Shown here piece by piece: positions 43,399 through 54,849 of a DNA stretch of 64,000 bases; within the stretch, counting starts at the first letter, position 1; each line of letters begins with the position of its first letter. Origin of the DNA: Nocardioides marmoriginsengisoli (GTDB lineage Bacteria > Actinomycetota > Actinomycetes > Propionibacteriales > Nocardioidaceae); assembly GCF_003725695.1 (NCBI RefSeq), contig NZ_RJSE01000003.1, positions 62,001-126,000 on the forward strand. Direction: 5' to 3'. A model generated the notes under the pieces. That model made no database searches and was not told where the DNA came from. It saw nothing but the letters and a program-made list of their open reading frames with translations. The position numbers and the translations under genes are program-made.

Positions 43399-44697
43399 AT
43401 GAGCACCGAGTGGCGCAACTGGTCCGGCCTGACGACGACCACTCCGAGCGAGGTGATCCGACCGGCCGGCGTCGCCGACGTGGTCGCCGCGACCGAGCGG
43501 GCCCGCGAGCTCGGCACCACCGTGAAGATGCCCGGCACCGGCCACTCCTTCACCGGCATCGCCGCGCCGGAGGGGATCCGGCTCGACCCGGCCGGCATGT
43601 CCGGGCTGATCGCGGTCGATGCCGAGAACCTGACCGTCACCGCGCACGCCGGCACCCCGCTGCACGTCCTCAACGCAGCGCTGGAGTCGCACGGCCTGTC
43701 GCTGCACAACATGGGCGACATCGCCGAGCAGACCATCGCCGGCGCGACCTCCACCGGCACCCACGGGACCGGCGGGCTGGTCGCCTCGCTCAGCGCCCAG
43801 ATCGCCGGGCTCGAGCTGGTCACCGGCACCGGGGAGACGCTGCGCGCCGACGCGGACACCAACCCCGACGTCTTCGCGGTCGCGCGCCTGGGCCTCGGCG
43901 CGCTCGGCATCCTGACGTCGATCACCTTCAAGGTCGAGCCGATGTTCACCCTGGAGGCGCACGAGTTCCCGATGCTCTGGGACGAGGCGATCGCCCGGTT
44001 CGACGAGCTCACCGAGCAGAACCACCACGCGGAGATGTACTGGTTCCCGCACACCGACCGGATCCTCGCCAAGGAGAACAACCGCACGCTCGACGAGCCG
44101 GCGCCCCTGGGCAAGGTGCGGCACTGGGTCGATGACGAATTGCTCTCCAACAAGCTGTTCGGCCTGGTCAACCGGATCGGCAACCTACGCCCCTCGCTGA
44201 TCCCGCGGATGAGCAACCTCGCCGGGCAGGCGCTCTCCGAGCGCACCTACTCCGACGCCCCGCACCGCGTCTTCACGTCGTCGCGCTCGGTGGTCTTCCG
44301 CGAGATGGAGTACGCCGTCCCGCGCGAGGTCGGCCTGGCCGCACTCCAGGACGTCCGCCGCTGGATCGACGCCTCCGGGATCAGCATCTCCTTCCCGATC
44401 GAGGTGCGCACCACCCCGGCCGACGACATCGCGCTCTCGACCTCCTCGGGCCGCGACTCGATGTACCTCGCCTTCCACATGAACGCGCAGACCGACCACA
44501 CCGCCTACTTCAAGGGCGTCGAGGACATCCTCCGCGGGTACGACGGCCGCCCGCACTGGGGCAAGCTCAACACCCGCACCGCGGCGGACCTGGCGCCGGC
44601 GTACCCGCGCTGGGAGGAGTTCCAGAAGCTCCGCGACCGGCTCGACCCGGACCGGATCTTCAGCAACACCTACCTGCGTCGCGTCCTGGGCGACTGA
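43399..44697 (+). CDS. FAD-linked aldonolactone oxidase (D-arabinono/L-gulono-1,4-lactone oxidoreductase)
   Basis: A 432-residue flavoenzyme. The N-terminal FAD-binding PCMH domain has VKMPGTGHSFTGIAAPEG near residue 36 (a His in this position often binds FAD covalently) and TSTGTHGTGG near 118. The C-terminal ALO domain ends in RLDPDRIFSNTYLRRVLG. Relatives oxidise sugar lactones, as M. tuberculosis Rv1771 does for L-gulono-1,4-lactone. ATG 43399 follows TAACCT by six bases, giving a leaderless promoter independent of the MFS gene. It converges on the TRIC gene with a three-base gap. Confidence 0.9.
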   Translation: MSTEWRNWSGLTTTTPSEVIRPAGVADVVAATERARELGTTVKMPGTGHSFTGIAAPEGIRLDPAGMSGLIAVDAENLTVTAHAGTPLHVLNAALESHGLSLHNMGDIAEQTIAGATSTGTHGTGGLVASLSAQIAGLELVTGTGETLRADADTNPDVFAVARLGLGALGILTSITFKVEPMFTLEAHEFPMLWDEAIARFDELTEQNHHAEMYWFPHTDRILAKENNRTLDEPAPLGKVRHWVDDELLSNKLFGLVNRIGNLRPSLIPRMSNLAGQALSERTYSDAPHRVFTSSRSVVFREMEYAVPREVGLAALQDVRRWIDASGISISFPIEVRTTPADDIALSTSSGRDSMYLAFHMNAQTDHTAYFKGVEDILRGYDGRPHWGKLNTRTAADLAPAYPRWEEFQKLRDRLDPDRIFSNTYLRRVLGD

Positions 44698-44700
44698 GCC

Positions 44701-45330
44701 CTAGACGCTCGCCGGTCCGCTGGCCACCGGGGCGCGCCAGTTCCGCAGGATCGCGAGCACCCTCCACCCGAAGCACAGGACCACGCCGGGGATCGCCACC
44801 GCCGCCAGCGCCCAGCCCTGCTCGTGCGCGAACACGGCCCAGGCCGCGCCGGCCAGTGCCGGGGTCGCGTACAGCTCGCTGGAGAAGACGATCGGGACCC
44901 GGCCGGCGAGGAGGTCGCGCAGCATGCCGCCGCCGATCCCGGCCACCATCCCCAGCAACGCGGCCGGAATCGGTCCGAGCCCGTAGTCGAGCGCCTTGAG
45001 CGCGCCGGTCACGCAGAAGAGCCCCAGCCCGGCCGCGTCGAAGATGTTCACGACCCGCTCCATCTTGCCGAGGGCCGGATGGAAGACGAAGGTGGTCAGT
45101 CCGGCGACGACCGGGACCAGCAGGTAGCGCCAGTCGGCGAGCGCCGCGGGCGGGGTCGCGTCGATGAGGACGTCGCGCAGGAAACCGCCGCCGAGACCGG
45201 TAGCGCCGGCCAGCACGATCACGCCGAAGACGTCGAGGTGCTTGCGCACCGCCACCAGCCCGCCGGAGATCGCAAAGACGAAGATCCCGACGAGCTCGAA
45301 CGTCAGCAAGAGGGGCGAGTCGTCGATCAT
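44701..45330 (-). CDS. TRIC-family trimeric intracellular cation channel protein
   Basis: A 209-residue membrane protein of the UPF0126/TRIC family, with two internal repeats of three helices plus a seventh. The conserved pore glycines are seen in ISGGLVAVRKH near residue 22, GATGLGGGFLRDVL near 42, GALKALDYG near 107 and GGGMLRDLLAGR near 130. It forms a cation-permeable trimer. ATG 45330 follows TAGGCT by six bases. Confidence 0.92.
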   Translation of the reverse strand: MIDDSPLLLTFELVGIFVFAISGGLVAVRKHLDVFGVIVLAGATGLGGGFLRDVLIDATPPAALADWRYLLVPVVAGLTTFVFHPALGKMERVVNIFDAAGLGLFCVTGALKALDYGLGPIPAALLGMVAGIGGGMLRDLLAGRVPIVFSSELYATPALAGAAWAVFAHEQGWALAAVAIPGVVLCFGWRVLAILRNWRAPVASGPASV

Positions 45331-45336
45331 GTCGTG

Positions 45337-45368
45337 AGCCTAATGAGGCTGCCGGTGAAGGTAGGCTC
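45337..45368. promoter_or_regulatory. Divergent -10 boxes for the TRIC gene and sepH
   Basis: AGCCTA at 45337-45342 reads TAGGCT toward the TRIC gene, six bases before its ATG. TAGGCT at 45363-45368 points toward sepH, giving a short leader with GAAGGAG. Confidence 0.55.
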
Positions 45369-45401
45369 GGCCCCACGCGGAAAATGAAGGAGTCGGCAAC
45401 G

Positions 45402-46442
45402 ATGCAGCACCTCACCCCGGTGGGGCTGAACCAGGACGGCACTGAACTCGTCCTGACCAGCGACTCGGGCGAGGAGTTCGCCGTACGGGTGGATCAGCGC
45501 CTCCGGACCGCGTTGCGGGGTGACAATGCACGACTCGGCCAGTTGGAGATGAAGATGGAAAGCGCACTTCGACCGCGCGACATCCAGTCGCGGATCCGCG
45601 CCGGCGAGTCCGCGGAGGACGTCGCCGCGGCGGCGCAGACGACGGTCGACGCGATCATGGCGTTCGCCGCCCCGGTCCTCGCCGAGCGCGCGCACGTGGC
45701 TCAGACCGCGGTCAAGTCGTCGATCCGCCGCGCCAGCGCCGACTCCAGCCCGGTCGGCCGCACCCTCGACGAGGCTTCCCGCCAGCACCTGATGGCGATC
45801 TCCGTCCGCGCCGACCAGGTCGAGTGGGACGCCTGGCGCCGTGACGACGGCCGCTGGCACCTGGCCGGGATGTACGAGGCCCAGGGCAGCGTGCACCTGG
45901 CGGAGTTCACCTACGACCAGCCCGGGCGCTACGTGGTCGCGGACAACGACGAGGCCCTGCTGCTGACCGGCGAGGCGACCGCACCGGCAGCTGCCGCCGA
46001 GCCAACCGGACGCCGTCTCGCGGCCGTCCCGGCTCCGGGAGCCGAGGAGCTGCCGCTGGGCGACGACGCCCTCGAGCTGGTCCGTGAGCGCGAGGTCGAG
46101 ACGCCTGCCGAGCCGACGCCCGAGCAGCCCCCGGTCGCCGAGGCGACCGTCGAGGTTCCGGTGACCGCGGCTCCTGTCGCCGAGGCTCCGGCGTCCGAGC
46201 AGGGGGCCTTCGACGACCTCGGCGCGGACCACGCGGACGCCGACTGGATCGCCGTCGTCCCGGACGAGGCACCGGTGGCACCCACCGACGAACGGCCCGC
46301 GGACGAGCCCGCCGAGGAGCCCGCCGGGGAGGCCGTGGACGTGGCCCCCGAGCCGGTCGAGGACGCCCCGCCCCGCAAGAAGGGACGGTCGTCGGTCCCG
46401 AGCTGGGACGAGATCATGTTCGGCGGCGGCAAGAACGACTGA
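45402..46442 (+). CDS. sepH: Septation protein SepH
   Basis: A 346-residue protein. The N-terminal 120 residues match SepH (DUF3071), with LTPVGLNQDGTELVL, LRPRDIQSRIRAGES near residue 57 and a helix-turn-helix-like AEDVAAAAQTTVDAIMAFA. The C-terminal half is acidic, low complexity (many Glu, Ala and Pro), ending in RKKGRSSVPSWDEIMFGG, a conserved tail. SepH binds FtsZ and promotes its assembly in actinobacteria. ATG 45402 is chosen over 45384 because GAAGGAG lies between them. Confidence 0.93.
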   Translation: MQHLTPVGLNQDGTELVLTSDSGEEFAVRVDQRLRTALRGDNARLGQLEMKMESALRPRDIQSRIRAGESAEDVAAAAQTTVDAIMAFAAPVLAERAHVAQTAVKSSIRRASADSSPVGRTLDEASRQHLMAISVRADQVEWDAWRRDDGRWHLAGMYEAQGSVHLAEFTYDQPGRYVVADNDEALLLTGEATAPAAAAEPTGRRLAAVPAPGAEELPLGDDALELVREREVETPAEPTPEQPPVAEATVEVPVTAAPVAEAPASEQGAFDDLGADHADADWIAVVPDEAPVAPTDERPADEPAEEPAGEAVDVAPEPVEDAPPRKKGRSSVPSWDEIMFGGGKND

Positions 46443-46485
46443 CGGGGCCTCGGCCCTACCTACGGTCGCGTACTGGACGCGTTGG

Positions 46486-46501
46486 TTACTGCTCAGTAAC
46501 A
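46486..46501. promoter_or_regulatory. 16-bp palindrome upstream of the acyl-CoA reductase gene
   Basis: GTTACTG-CT-CAGTAAC is an exact inverted repeat located 80 bases before the start codon. The form fits a TetR-type operator for fatty-acid control. No matching regulator gene is adjacent. Confidence 0.6.
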
Positions 46502-46580
46502 TCGCGCCAGTGCGTGACGCCACGGCGCGTTGCGAGTTGAATGAATCATCTCCGTCAGCCAAGCAGATAGAAGAGGCTCC

Positions 46581-48587
46581 ATGTCCTACTTCGTCACCGG
46601 CGCCACCGGGTTCATCGGTCGCTTCCTCGTCAGCGAGCTCCTCGAGAACCGCACGGGCGAGATCTACCTGCTCTGCCGAGAAGGCTCGCGCGGCCGTCTC
46701 GACGCGCTGATCAAGCAGTGGGGCGGCAGCTCGCGCCTGGTCCCCGTCGTCGGCGACCTGCGGGCCGACCAGCTCGGCGTCGACCCGGAGTGGATCGCCG
46801 AGAACACCGGCAAGATCGACCACTTCTTCCACCTGGCCGCGATCTACGACATGACCGCGAGCGACGAGATGAACGAGGAGCTCAACGTCGGCGGCACCCG
46901 CGCCGCGCTCTCGCTGGCCGGCGCCGTCGAGGCCGGCATCTTCCACCAGGTCTCCTCGGTGGCCGCGTCCGGCGACTACCGCGGCCTCTTCGACGAGACG
47001 ATGTTCGACGAGGGCCAGAACCTCCCCTCCGCCTACCACCGGACCAAGTTCGAGTCGGAGCGGATCGTCCGCGAGGAGTCCCCGGTGCCGTGGCGGGTCT
47101 ACCGGCCCGCGGTCGTGGTCGGGCACTCCGAGACCGGCGCGATGGACAAGATCGACGGTCCTTACTACTTCTTCCCGGTGTTCAAGCGGATGCGCGACAA
47201 CCTGCCGTCCTGGCTGCCGCTGGCGGGTCTGGACCTGGGTGACACCAACGTGGTCCCGGTCGACTTCGTCGCCAAGGCGATGGACCACCTCGGGCACCTG
47301 CCCGACCGCGACGGCGAGGCCTTCCACCTGGTCAACCCGGAGCCGCAGAACACCATCGACCTGGTCAACACGTTCGCCGCCGCTGCGAAGGCACCGCAGT
47401 TCGCGGTCCCCCTCGACCGCAGCGTCACCAACCGGCTGCCGACCGCCCTGCTCCCCCGCCAGTTCCGTCCCGGCGCGCTGATCGGCGCGGCGCTGCGGAC
47501 TCCCCCGGCGCACCTGCTGCTGAACCAGACGATGGGGCGGCTCGGCGTACCGGCCGAGGTGCTCGAGCACGTCTCCTTCCCGACCGTGTACGCCTCCAAG
47601 GCGACCCAGAAGGCGCTGGCGGGCTCCGGCATCGCCGTACCGGATCTGGAGTCGTACGCCGGCGCGCTCTGGTCCTACTGGGAGGAGATGCTCGACGACT
47701 CGATCACCTCCGACCGGGCGACGGTCTCCGCGCTCAAGGGCAAGACCGTCGTGATCACCGGCGCCTCCTCCGGGATCGGCCTGGTGACCGCGGTCCAGGT
47801 CGCCAAGGCCGGCGCGATCCCGATCCTGGTGGCCCGCGGCAAGGACAAGCTCGAGTCCACCAAAGCGCTGATCGAGAGCCAGGGCGGGACGGCGTACGCG
47901 TACGGCTGCGACCTCTCCGACCTGCAGGCGATCGACGCCCTCACCCAGCAGCTGTCCGGCGACTTCGAGCACATCGACTACGTGGTCAACAACGCCGGCC
48001 GCTCGATCCGGCGCTCGCTGAAGCTCTCCGAGGACCGGTTCCACGACTTCGAGCGCACCATGCAGCTGAACTACTTCGGCGCGATCCGGCTGATCATGGG
48101 GCTCCTGCCGAAGATGCGCCAGCAGAAGTCCGGGCACATCGTGAACATCTCCTCGATCGGCGTGCTGACGAACCCGCCGCGGTTCAGCGCGTACGTCGCC
48201 TCGAAGGCCGCGCTGGACGCCTGGAGCAACGTGGTCTCCAGCGAGCTCGTCGGCGACGGGGTCTCGTTCACCTCGATCCACATGCCGCTGGTCCGGACGC
48301 CGATGATCGCGCCCACCAAGATGTACGACCGGTTCCCGACGATCAGCCCCGGGCAGGCCGCGCAGAAGGTGATCTCGGCGCTGGTCGACCGGCCGCACGA
48401 GATCAACACCCTCACCGGCAACCTGGGCTCGCTGGCGCACACCCTGGCGCCGAAGGTCGCCTTCCGGGTGCTGCACCTGGCCTACCAGATCTTCCCGGAC
48501 TCGGCGGCGGCCCGCGGCGAATCCCCGCCCGCCCCCACCTCCGAGCAGGCGATGATGGCCCGGGTCCTCAAGGGCGTCCACTGGTAG
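46581..48587 (+). CDS. acrA1: Two-domain fatty acyl-CoA reductase (AcrA1-like)
   Basis: A 668-residue protein joining two dehydrogenase folds. Residues 1-370 form an extended SDR (GATGFIG near 7; catalytic YHRTK near 155), of the fatty acyl-CoA reductase type. Residues 385-668 are a classical SDR (TGASSGIG near 395, NNAGRS near 472, Tyr-Lys in YVASKAALDAW). This layout matches M. tuberculosis AcrA1 (Rv3391) and the Marinobacter acyl-CoA-to-alcohol reductases, so it may make fatty aldehydes or alcohols for wax or lipid formation. A palindromic operator lies upstream, and it ends next to a 22-base repeat array. Confidence 0.88.
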   Translation: MSYFVTGATGFIGRFLVSELLENRTGEIYLLCREGSRGRLDALIKQWGGSSRLVPVVGDLRADQLGVDPEWIAENTGKIDHFFHLAAIYDMTASDEMNEELNVGGTRAALSLAGAVEAGIFHQVSSVAASGDYRGLFDETMFDEGQNLPSAYHRTKFESERIVREESPVPWRVYRPAVVVGHSETGAMDKIDGPYYFFPVFKRMRDNLPSWLPLAGLDLGDTNVVPVDFVAKAMDHLGHLPDRDGEAFHLVNPEPQNTIDLVNTFAAAAKAPQFAVPLDRSVTNRLPTALLPRQFRPGALIGAALRTPPAHLLLNQTMGRLGVPAEVLEHVSFPTVYASKATQKALAGSGIAVPDLESYAGALWSYWEEMLDDSITSDRATVSALKGKTVVITGASSGIGLVTAVQVAKAGAIPILVARGKDKLESTKALIESQGGTAYAYGCDLSDLQAIDALTQQLSGDFEHIDYVVNNAGRSIRRSLKLSEDRFHDFERTMQLNYFGAIRLIMGLLPKMRQQKSGHIVNISSIGVLTNPPRFSAYVASKAALDAWSNVVSSELVGDGVSFTSIHMPLVRTPMIAPTKMYDRFPTISPGQAAQKVISALVDRPHEINTLTGNLGSLAHTLAPKVAFRVLHLAYQIFPDSAAARGESPPAPTSEQAMMARVLKGVHW

Positions 48588-48590
48588 GTC

Positions 48591-48647
48591 GAATAGGCCC
48601 GTCTTGTCCGTTGAACAGGCCCGTCTTGCCCGTTGAATCGGCCCGTT
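48591..48647. repeat. 22-nt tandem repeat array 1
   Basis: Two full units (48591-48612 GAATAGGCCCGTCTTGTCC..., 48613-48634 GAACAGGCCCGTCTTGCCC...) and a partial third (48635-48647) lie between convergent gene ends. Inside a unit, the reverse strand can fold AACGGGC with GCCTGTT. The array is inverted relative to array 2 at 50199-50242. Confidence 0.8.
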
Positions 48648-48678
48648 CAGTCGGCGGCCGTGGTCGGTTGAGTCCGGT

Positions 48679-49503
48679 CTACGGATTCGACCCGGTCGCG
48701 ACCGGCCGGGACGGGTCCGCGACCCACTCGCTCCACGACCCCGGGTAGAGCGCGGCGTCGATCCCGGCATGGGCCAGCGCCAGTACGTCGTGGGCCGCCG
48801 TCACCCCGGACCCGCAGTACACGCCGACCTCGGCGCCGTCGGTCACGCCCGAGGCGGCGTACAGGGCGGCGATCTCGGCCGGGGACCGGAAGGTCCCGTC
48901 GGTGCGGAGGTTGGTGCCGGTCGGCACGTTCACCGCCCCCGGGACATGGCCTGCGACCGGGTCGACCGGCTCGACGTCGCCCCGGTAGCGCTCCGCGTTG
49001 CGGGCATCGACGAGCACGGCCCGCTCGGCGAAACCGAGGACGTCGTCGACCTCGATCACCGGCAGCACCCCCGGACCGGGCTCGAAGTCACCTCGCATCG
49101 GCAGCCGCATGCCGGTCTCCACTGCGCCACCGGCGGCGACCCAAGCGGACCAGCCGCCGTCGAGCACCCGGACATCCGGGTGGCCGTGGTGCCGCAGCAG
49201 CCACCAGGCACGCGCCGCCGCGCGGCCCTGCCAGTCGTCGTAGACGACGACGGGGAGGTCGGCGAAGACCCCGGCCCAGCGCATCGCGGCGCCGAACCTC
49301 GCCGGGTCCGGCAGCGGGTGCCGGCCTCGCGGTCCCGGCTCGGAGGCGAGGGCCTTGTCCAGGTCGACGTACTGGGCCTCCGGGACGTGCCCGAGCATGA
49401 ACTGCTCACCGCCCGGGGGCCCGCCCAGCTGGTAGCGGACGTCCAGGACGGTCACGTCGTCGAGGACGGCGTTCAGTTCGGAGGCTGAGATCAACACGCT
49501 CAT
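48679..49503 (-). CDS. sseA: Two-domain sulfurtransferase (rhodanese / 3-mercaptopyruvate type)
   Basis: A 274-residue tandem rhodanese. The first domain (1-130) lacks the active Cys; the second holds it in VYCGSGVTAAHD near residue 235. The loop CGSGVT favours 3-mercaptopyruvate over thiosulfate as donor, but this is inference. Other landmarks are VTVLDVRYQLGGP near 15 and VVVYDDWQGRAAARAWWLL near 82. ATG 49503 is chosen; a longer frame overlaps the divergent tdk. The 16-base divergent gap implies tightly packed promoters. Confidence 0.92.
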   Translation of the reverse strand: MSVLISASELNAVLDDVTVLDVRYQLGGPPGGEQFMLGHVPEAQYVDLDKALASEPGPRGRHPLPDPARFGAAMRWAGVFADLPVVVYDDWQGRAAARAWWLLRHHGHPDVRVLDGGWSAWVAAGGAVETGMRLPMRGDFEPGPGVLPVIEVDDVLGFAERAVLVDARNAERYRGDVEPVDPVAGHVPGAVNVPTGTNLRTDGTFRSPAEIAALYAASGVTDGAEVGVYCGSGVTAAHDVLALAHAGIDAALYPGSWSEWVADPSRPVATGSNP

Positions 49504-49519
49504 GGCATGATCCTCCCCG

Positions 49520-50173
49520 ATGGCTGAACTCCAATTCTTCACCGGGACCATGGATTCCGGGAAGAGCACGCTCGCGCTGCAGACGAACCACAACCATGCC
49601 GCCAGGGGCAGGGTGGGTCGGATCTTCACCACGCACGACCGCGCCGGCGAAGCGATCTTGTCCTCGCGGCTGGGTCTGGAGCACGACGCCCTCGAGGTGA
49701 CCGCGGACTTCGACTTCTGGCGCTACGTGGTGGACTCGCTGACCCACGGCGCCCGGATCGACTACCTGATCTGCGACGAGGCCCAGTTCTACGCACCGCT
49801 GCAGATCGACCAGCTCGCCCGGGTCGTCGACGAGCTGCAGATCGACGTGTTCGCCTTCGGCATCCTCTCCGACTTCCGGACCGAGCTCTTCGACGGCTCG
49901 CGCCGGCTGGTCGAGCTCGCCGACCGGACCCACGTGCTCCAGGTCGAGGCGCTCTGCTGGTGCGGCAAGCGGGCCACCCACAACGCGCGTACCGAGAACG
50001 GCGAGATGGTCACCGAGGGCGAGGTGATCGTCGTCGGGGACGTCGAGGACCGAGGGGTCGAGCCCGCCGAGGTCTCCTACGAGGTGCTCTGCCGCCAGCA
50101 CCACCGCCGGAAGATGACGGCCGCACGGGCGAAGGCGGTCTCGATGGTGAGCGAGCCGCTCCCGTTCCGCTGA
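49520..50173 (+). CDS. tdk: Thymidine kinase (type II)
   Basis: A 217-residue kinase phosphorylating thymidine. Walker A GTMDSGKST is at residues 9-17, the catalytic and Mg site at ICDEAQFY near 86, and the lasso-loop region at 160-180. The zinc site has CWCGKRATH near 147 and a C-terminal CRQHH, a typical Cys/His set. ATG 49520 comes eight bases after CATGAT, fitting a leaderless start. It converges on the phosphodiesterase gene, with a 22-base repeat array between the stops. Confidence 0.95.
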   Translation: MAELQFFTGTMDSGKSTLALQTNHNHAARGRVGRIFTTHDRAGEAILSSRLGLEHDALEVTADFDFWRYVVDSLTHGARIDYLICDEAQFYAPLQIDQLARVVDELQIDVFAFGILSDFRTELFDGSRRLVELADRTHVLQVEALCWCGKRATHNARTENGEMVTEGEVIVVGDVEDRGVEPAEVSYEVLCRQHHRRKMTAARAKAVSMVSEPLPFR

Positions 50174-50198
50174 CCCAAAGGGCCCGCTCAAGGGTCAA

Positions 50199-50242
50199 CA
50201 ACGGCCTATTGAACGGACGAGAACGGCCTGTTCAACAGACGA
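50199..50242. repeat. 22-nt tandem repeat array 2
   Basis: Two units, CAACGGCCTATTGAACGGAC... (50199-50220) and GAACGGCCTGTTCAACAGAC... (50221-50242), match the reverse complement of the units at 48591-48647 in length and most positions. The array lies at the tdk/phosphodiesterase convergent junction and overlaps the last codons of the latter. Confidence 0.75.
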
Positions 50243-51365
50243 GGATCGGGATCTCCATCTCGTACGGCGTCAGGGAGCCGTGGAAGCCGACGAGCATGTT
50301 CTCGTAGGGGAAGTCGGCCATGCTGATCAACGCGGTCCGGCCGCGGGCGGCGACGACCACGTCACCGAGGCGGGGGCGGACCTGCGGCGCCACGGCACCG
50401 AACCAGCCGCGCTCGATGGCCTCGTCGCGGGCGAGCACCTCGGCCCGGTCGCCGAGGAACTCCCGCCAGGTCGCCAGCACGTCGTCGACGGCCCGCCCGG
50501 CGCAGTACAGGTGCCGGAACCGGGCCTCGCCGCCGACCAGCTGGATCCCCGAGCGCAGCTCCGGGTGCTCGTCGATGTCGATCCGGTGCTCCGCCGGGCA
50601 GTCGACCATCCCGTGGTCGGCCACGACGACCAGCCGCACGCCCGGGTCCAGCGACTCCCGCAGCTGCTCGACGCTGGCGTCGACCGCGGAGAGCTGCGCC
50701 CGCCACTGCGCCGAGTCCACGCCGTACCGGTGGCCGGTCCAGTCGAGGTCGCCGTCGTAGACGTAGGTCACCGAGGGGCTGTCCGAGGACGCAGTCACGG
50801 CGGCGGCGATCCGCTCACCGATCTTGTCGCCCTCGATGAAGTCCGCGCCGCGGAACCCGCTCAGGGTCAGCCCGGAGTCCATGAACTCGCGCTTGCTCAC
50901 CACGGTGGCGCTGACGCCGACCTTCCGCAGCCGCGCGAACGCGCTCGGGTGCGGCTGCCACTCGGCCGGATCGACCACCTGCTTGTCCCAGAACAGCGCG
51001 TTGAGCAGCTTCTCGGTGCCAGGGATCCGCGAGGTGAAGCCGACCAGGCCGTGCTCCCCCGGCGTCATCGCGGTGCCGAGCGAGGTCAGGCTGGTGGCCG
51101 TCGTCGACGGCACCCCGGCGACCCCGGAGGTGTTCTGAGGCAGGCCCAGCAGCTCGTGCAGGTACGGCGCGTGCTCGGCGTGCTGCGCGATCAGCCGGTG
51201 ACCGAGACCGTCGACCAGGAAGATCACGTACCGCTGGGCCGGCGGCAGCACCAGGGTGGTCTCGTGGAAGCCGACGTCCACCCCGAGCGCGGTCGCGACC
51301 GCTGGCAGCACGTCGCCCAGCGAGCGGCCGCCGTACGACGGCTCGACGAACCCGGGAGTGGTCAC
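50232..51365 (-). CDS. Alkaline-phosphatase-superfamily nucleotide pyrophosphatase/phosphodiesterase
   Basis: A 377-residue soluble protein of the NPP branch. The metal site is seen in VIFLVDGLGHRL near residue 48 (Asp), GVPSTTATSLTSLG near 83 (nucleophile Thr), YDGDLDWTGHRYG near 203, and VADHGMVDC near 248. There is no signal peptide, so it acts in the cytosol. The substrate is unknown. GTG 51365 is the start. Together with DUF5998 and the GNAT-acyl-CoA synthetase it forms a leftward group. Confidence 0.88.
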   Translation of the reverse strand: MTTPGFVEPSYGGRSLGDVLPAVATALGVDVGFHETTLVLPPAQRYVIFLVDGLGHRLIAQHAEHAPYLHELLGLPQNTSGVAGVPSTTATSLTSLGTAMTPGEHGLVGFTSRIPGTEKLLNALFWDKQVVDPAEWQPHPSAFARLRKVGVSATVVSKREFMDSGLTLSGFRGADFIEGDKIGERIAAAVTASSDSPSVTYVYDGDLDWTGHRYGVDSAQWRAQLSAVDASVEQLRESLDPGVRLVVVADHGMVDCPAEHRIDIDEHPELRSGIQLVGGEARFRHLYCAGRAVDDVLATWREFLGDRAEVLARDEAIERGWFGAVAPQVRPRLGDVVVAARGRTALISMADFPYENMLVGFHGSLTPYEMEIPILVC

Positions 51366-51370
51366 CGGGG

Positions 51371-51958
51371 TCAGCCCTGGGCGCTGGCGGAGAGGCTCTC
51401 GGCGAACGCCAGCAGCCGGTCCACCGAGGCCTGGCCGTCAGCGGCGGAGCTGACCCGGATCGAGAAGTCGTCGGAGGCCACCACCCCGGTGTAGCCGTGG
51501 TCTGCCTCGCACTGCGGGTCCGAGCAGCTGGCCGGCTCCAGGTCGATCCGGTTGATCCCGCCCCAGCCGATGGTCAGCACGGCCTCGGCGGGCGACGGGA
51601 TCGCGCCCGGGGTCGCGTTGGCCGGGTTGGCGACCATCCGGTTGACCACCACGGACTTGACCTGCTCAAGCTTGACGGCCTCGGTCGAGGTCGAGGTGTA
51701 CGGCTCCGGGAGCAGGTCGTCGGGGGCGTGCTCGTCGGTGTGGCAGAGGATCAGCCGGGTCGGGGTCAGCACCACCACGGTGATGTGCCGGCGCACCTCG
51801 TCGCGGTCGATGGTCGGCTCGTGGTGCACCAGGAACGAGGCCACCCGCTCGCCGGCGACGGCGGCGGCGACACCGGCGCGCACGACGGCCGGGTAGTAGC
51901 CGCTCTGCTCGATCGCGGCGTCCAACTCGGTGGTCTGGTCCTCAGACGTCACTGGCAT
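51371..51958 (-). CDS. DUF5998-family protein
   Basis: A 195-residue cytosolic protein of the DUF5998 family, conserved in actinobacteria at this locus. Marks: SGYYPAVVRAGVAAAVAGE near residue 19, FLVHHEPTIDRDEVRRHITV near 42, TPTRLILCHTDEH near 65, and a CSDPQCEADHGYTG segment near 143 that may bind metal. The function is unknown. It ends five bases before the phosphodiesterase gene starts. Confidence 0.85.
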   Translation of the reverse strand: MPVTSEDQTTELDAAIEQSGYYPAVVRAGVAAAVAGERVASFLVHHEPTIDRDEVRRHITVVVLTPTRLILCHTDEHAPDDLLPEPYTSTSTEAVKLEQVKSVVVNRMVANPANATPGAIPSPAEAVLTIGWGGINRIDLEPASCSDPQCEADHGYTGVVASDDFSIRVSSAADGQASVDRLLAFAESLSASAQG

Positions 51959-51992
51959 GCCGGCCAGTCTGTCACGGCGGCCGGGGCCGGGC

Positions 51993-54728
<2,736 letters not shown>

Positions 54729-54849
54729 CCTCGCAATCTACCGGTCCCGGGTTACGGCCGTGCGACCGGAACGAGTCCGCTGCACGCCCGACGTCCGGGT
54801 CGGCGTGCCCCTGCGCGGGAATCTCTCTCCCTGTTGGGAGAATGCGCGC

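Noticed and set aside
48591-48647. CRISPR-like array
   Set aside because: The 22-base units follow each other directly without spacers, only two or three units exist and no cas gene is near.
45327-48770. Very long minus-strand open frame across sepH and the acyl-CoA reductase
   Set aside because: It mirrors two well-supported plus-strand genes. Its translation is rich in Arg, Gly, Asp and His without any recognisable domain, as expected for antisense frames in GC-rich DNA.
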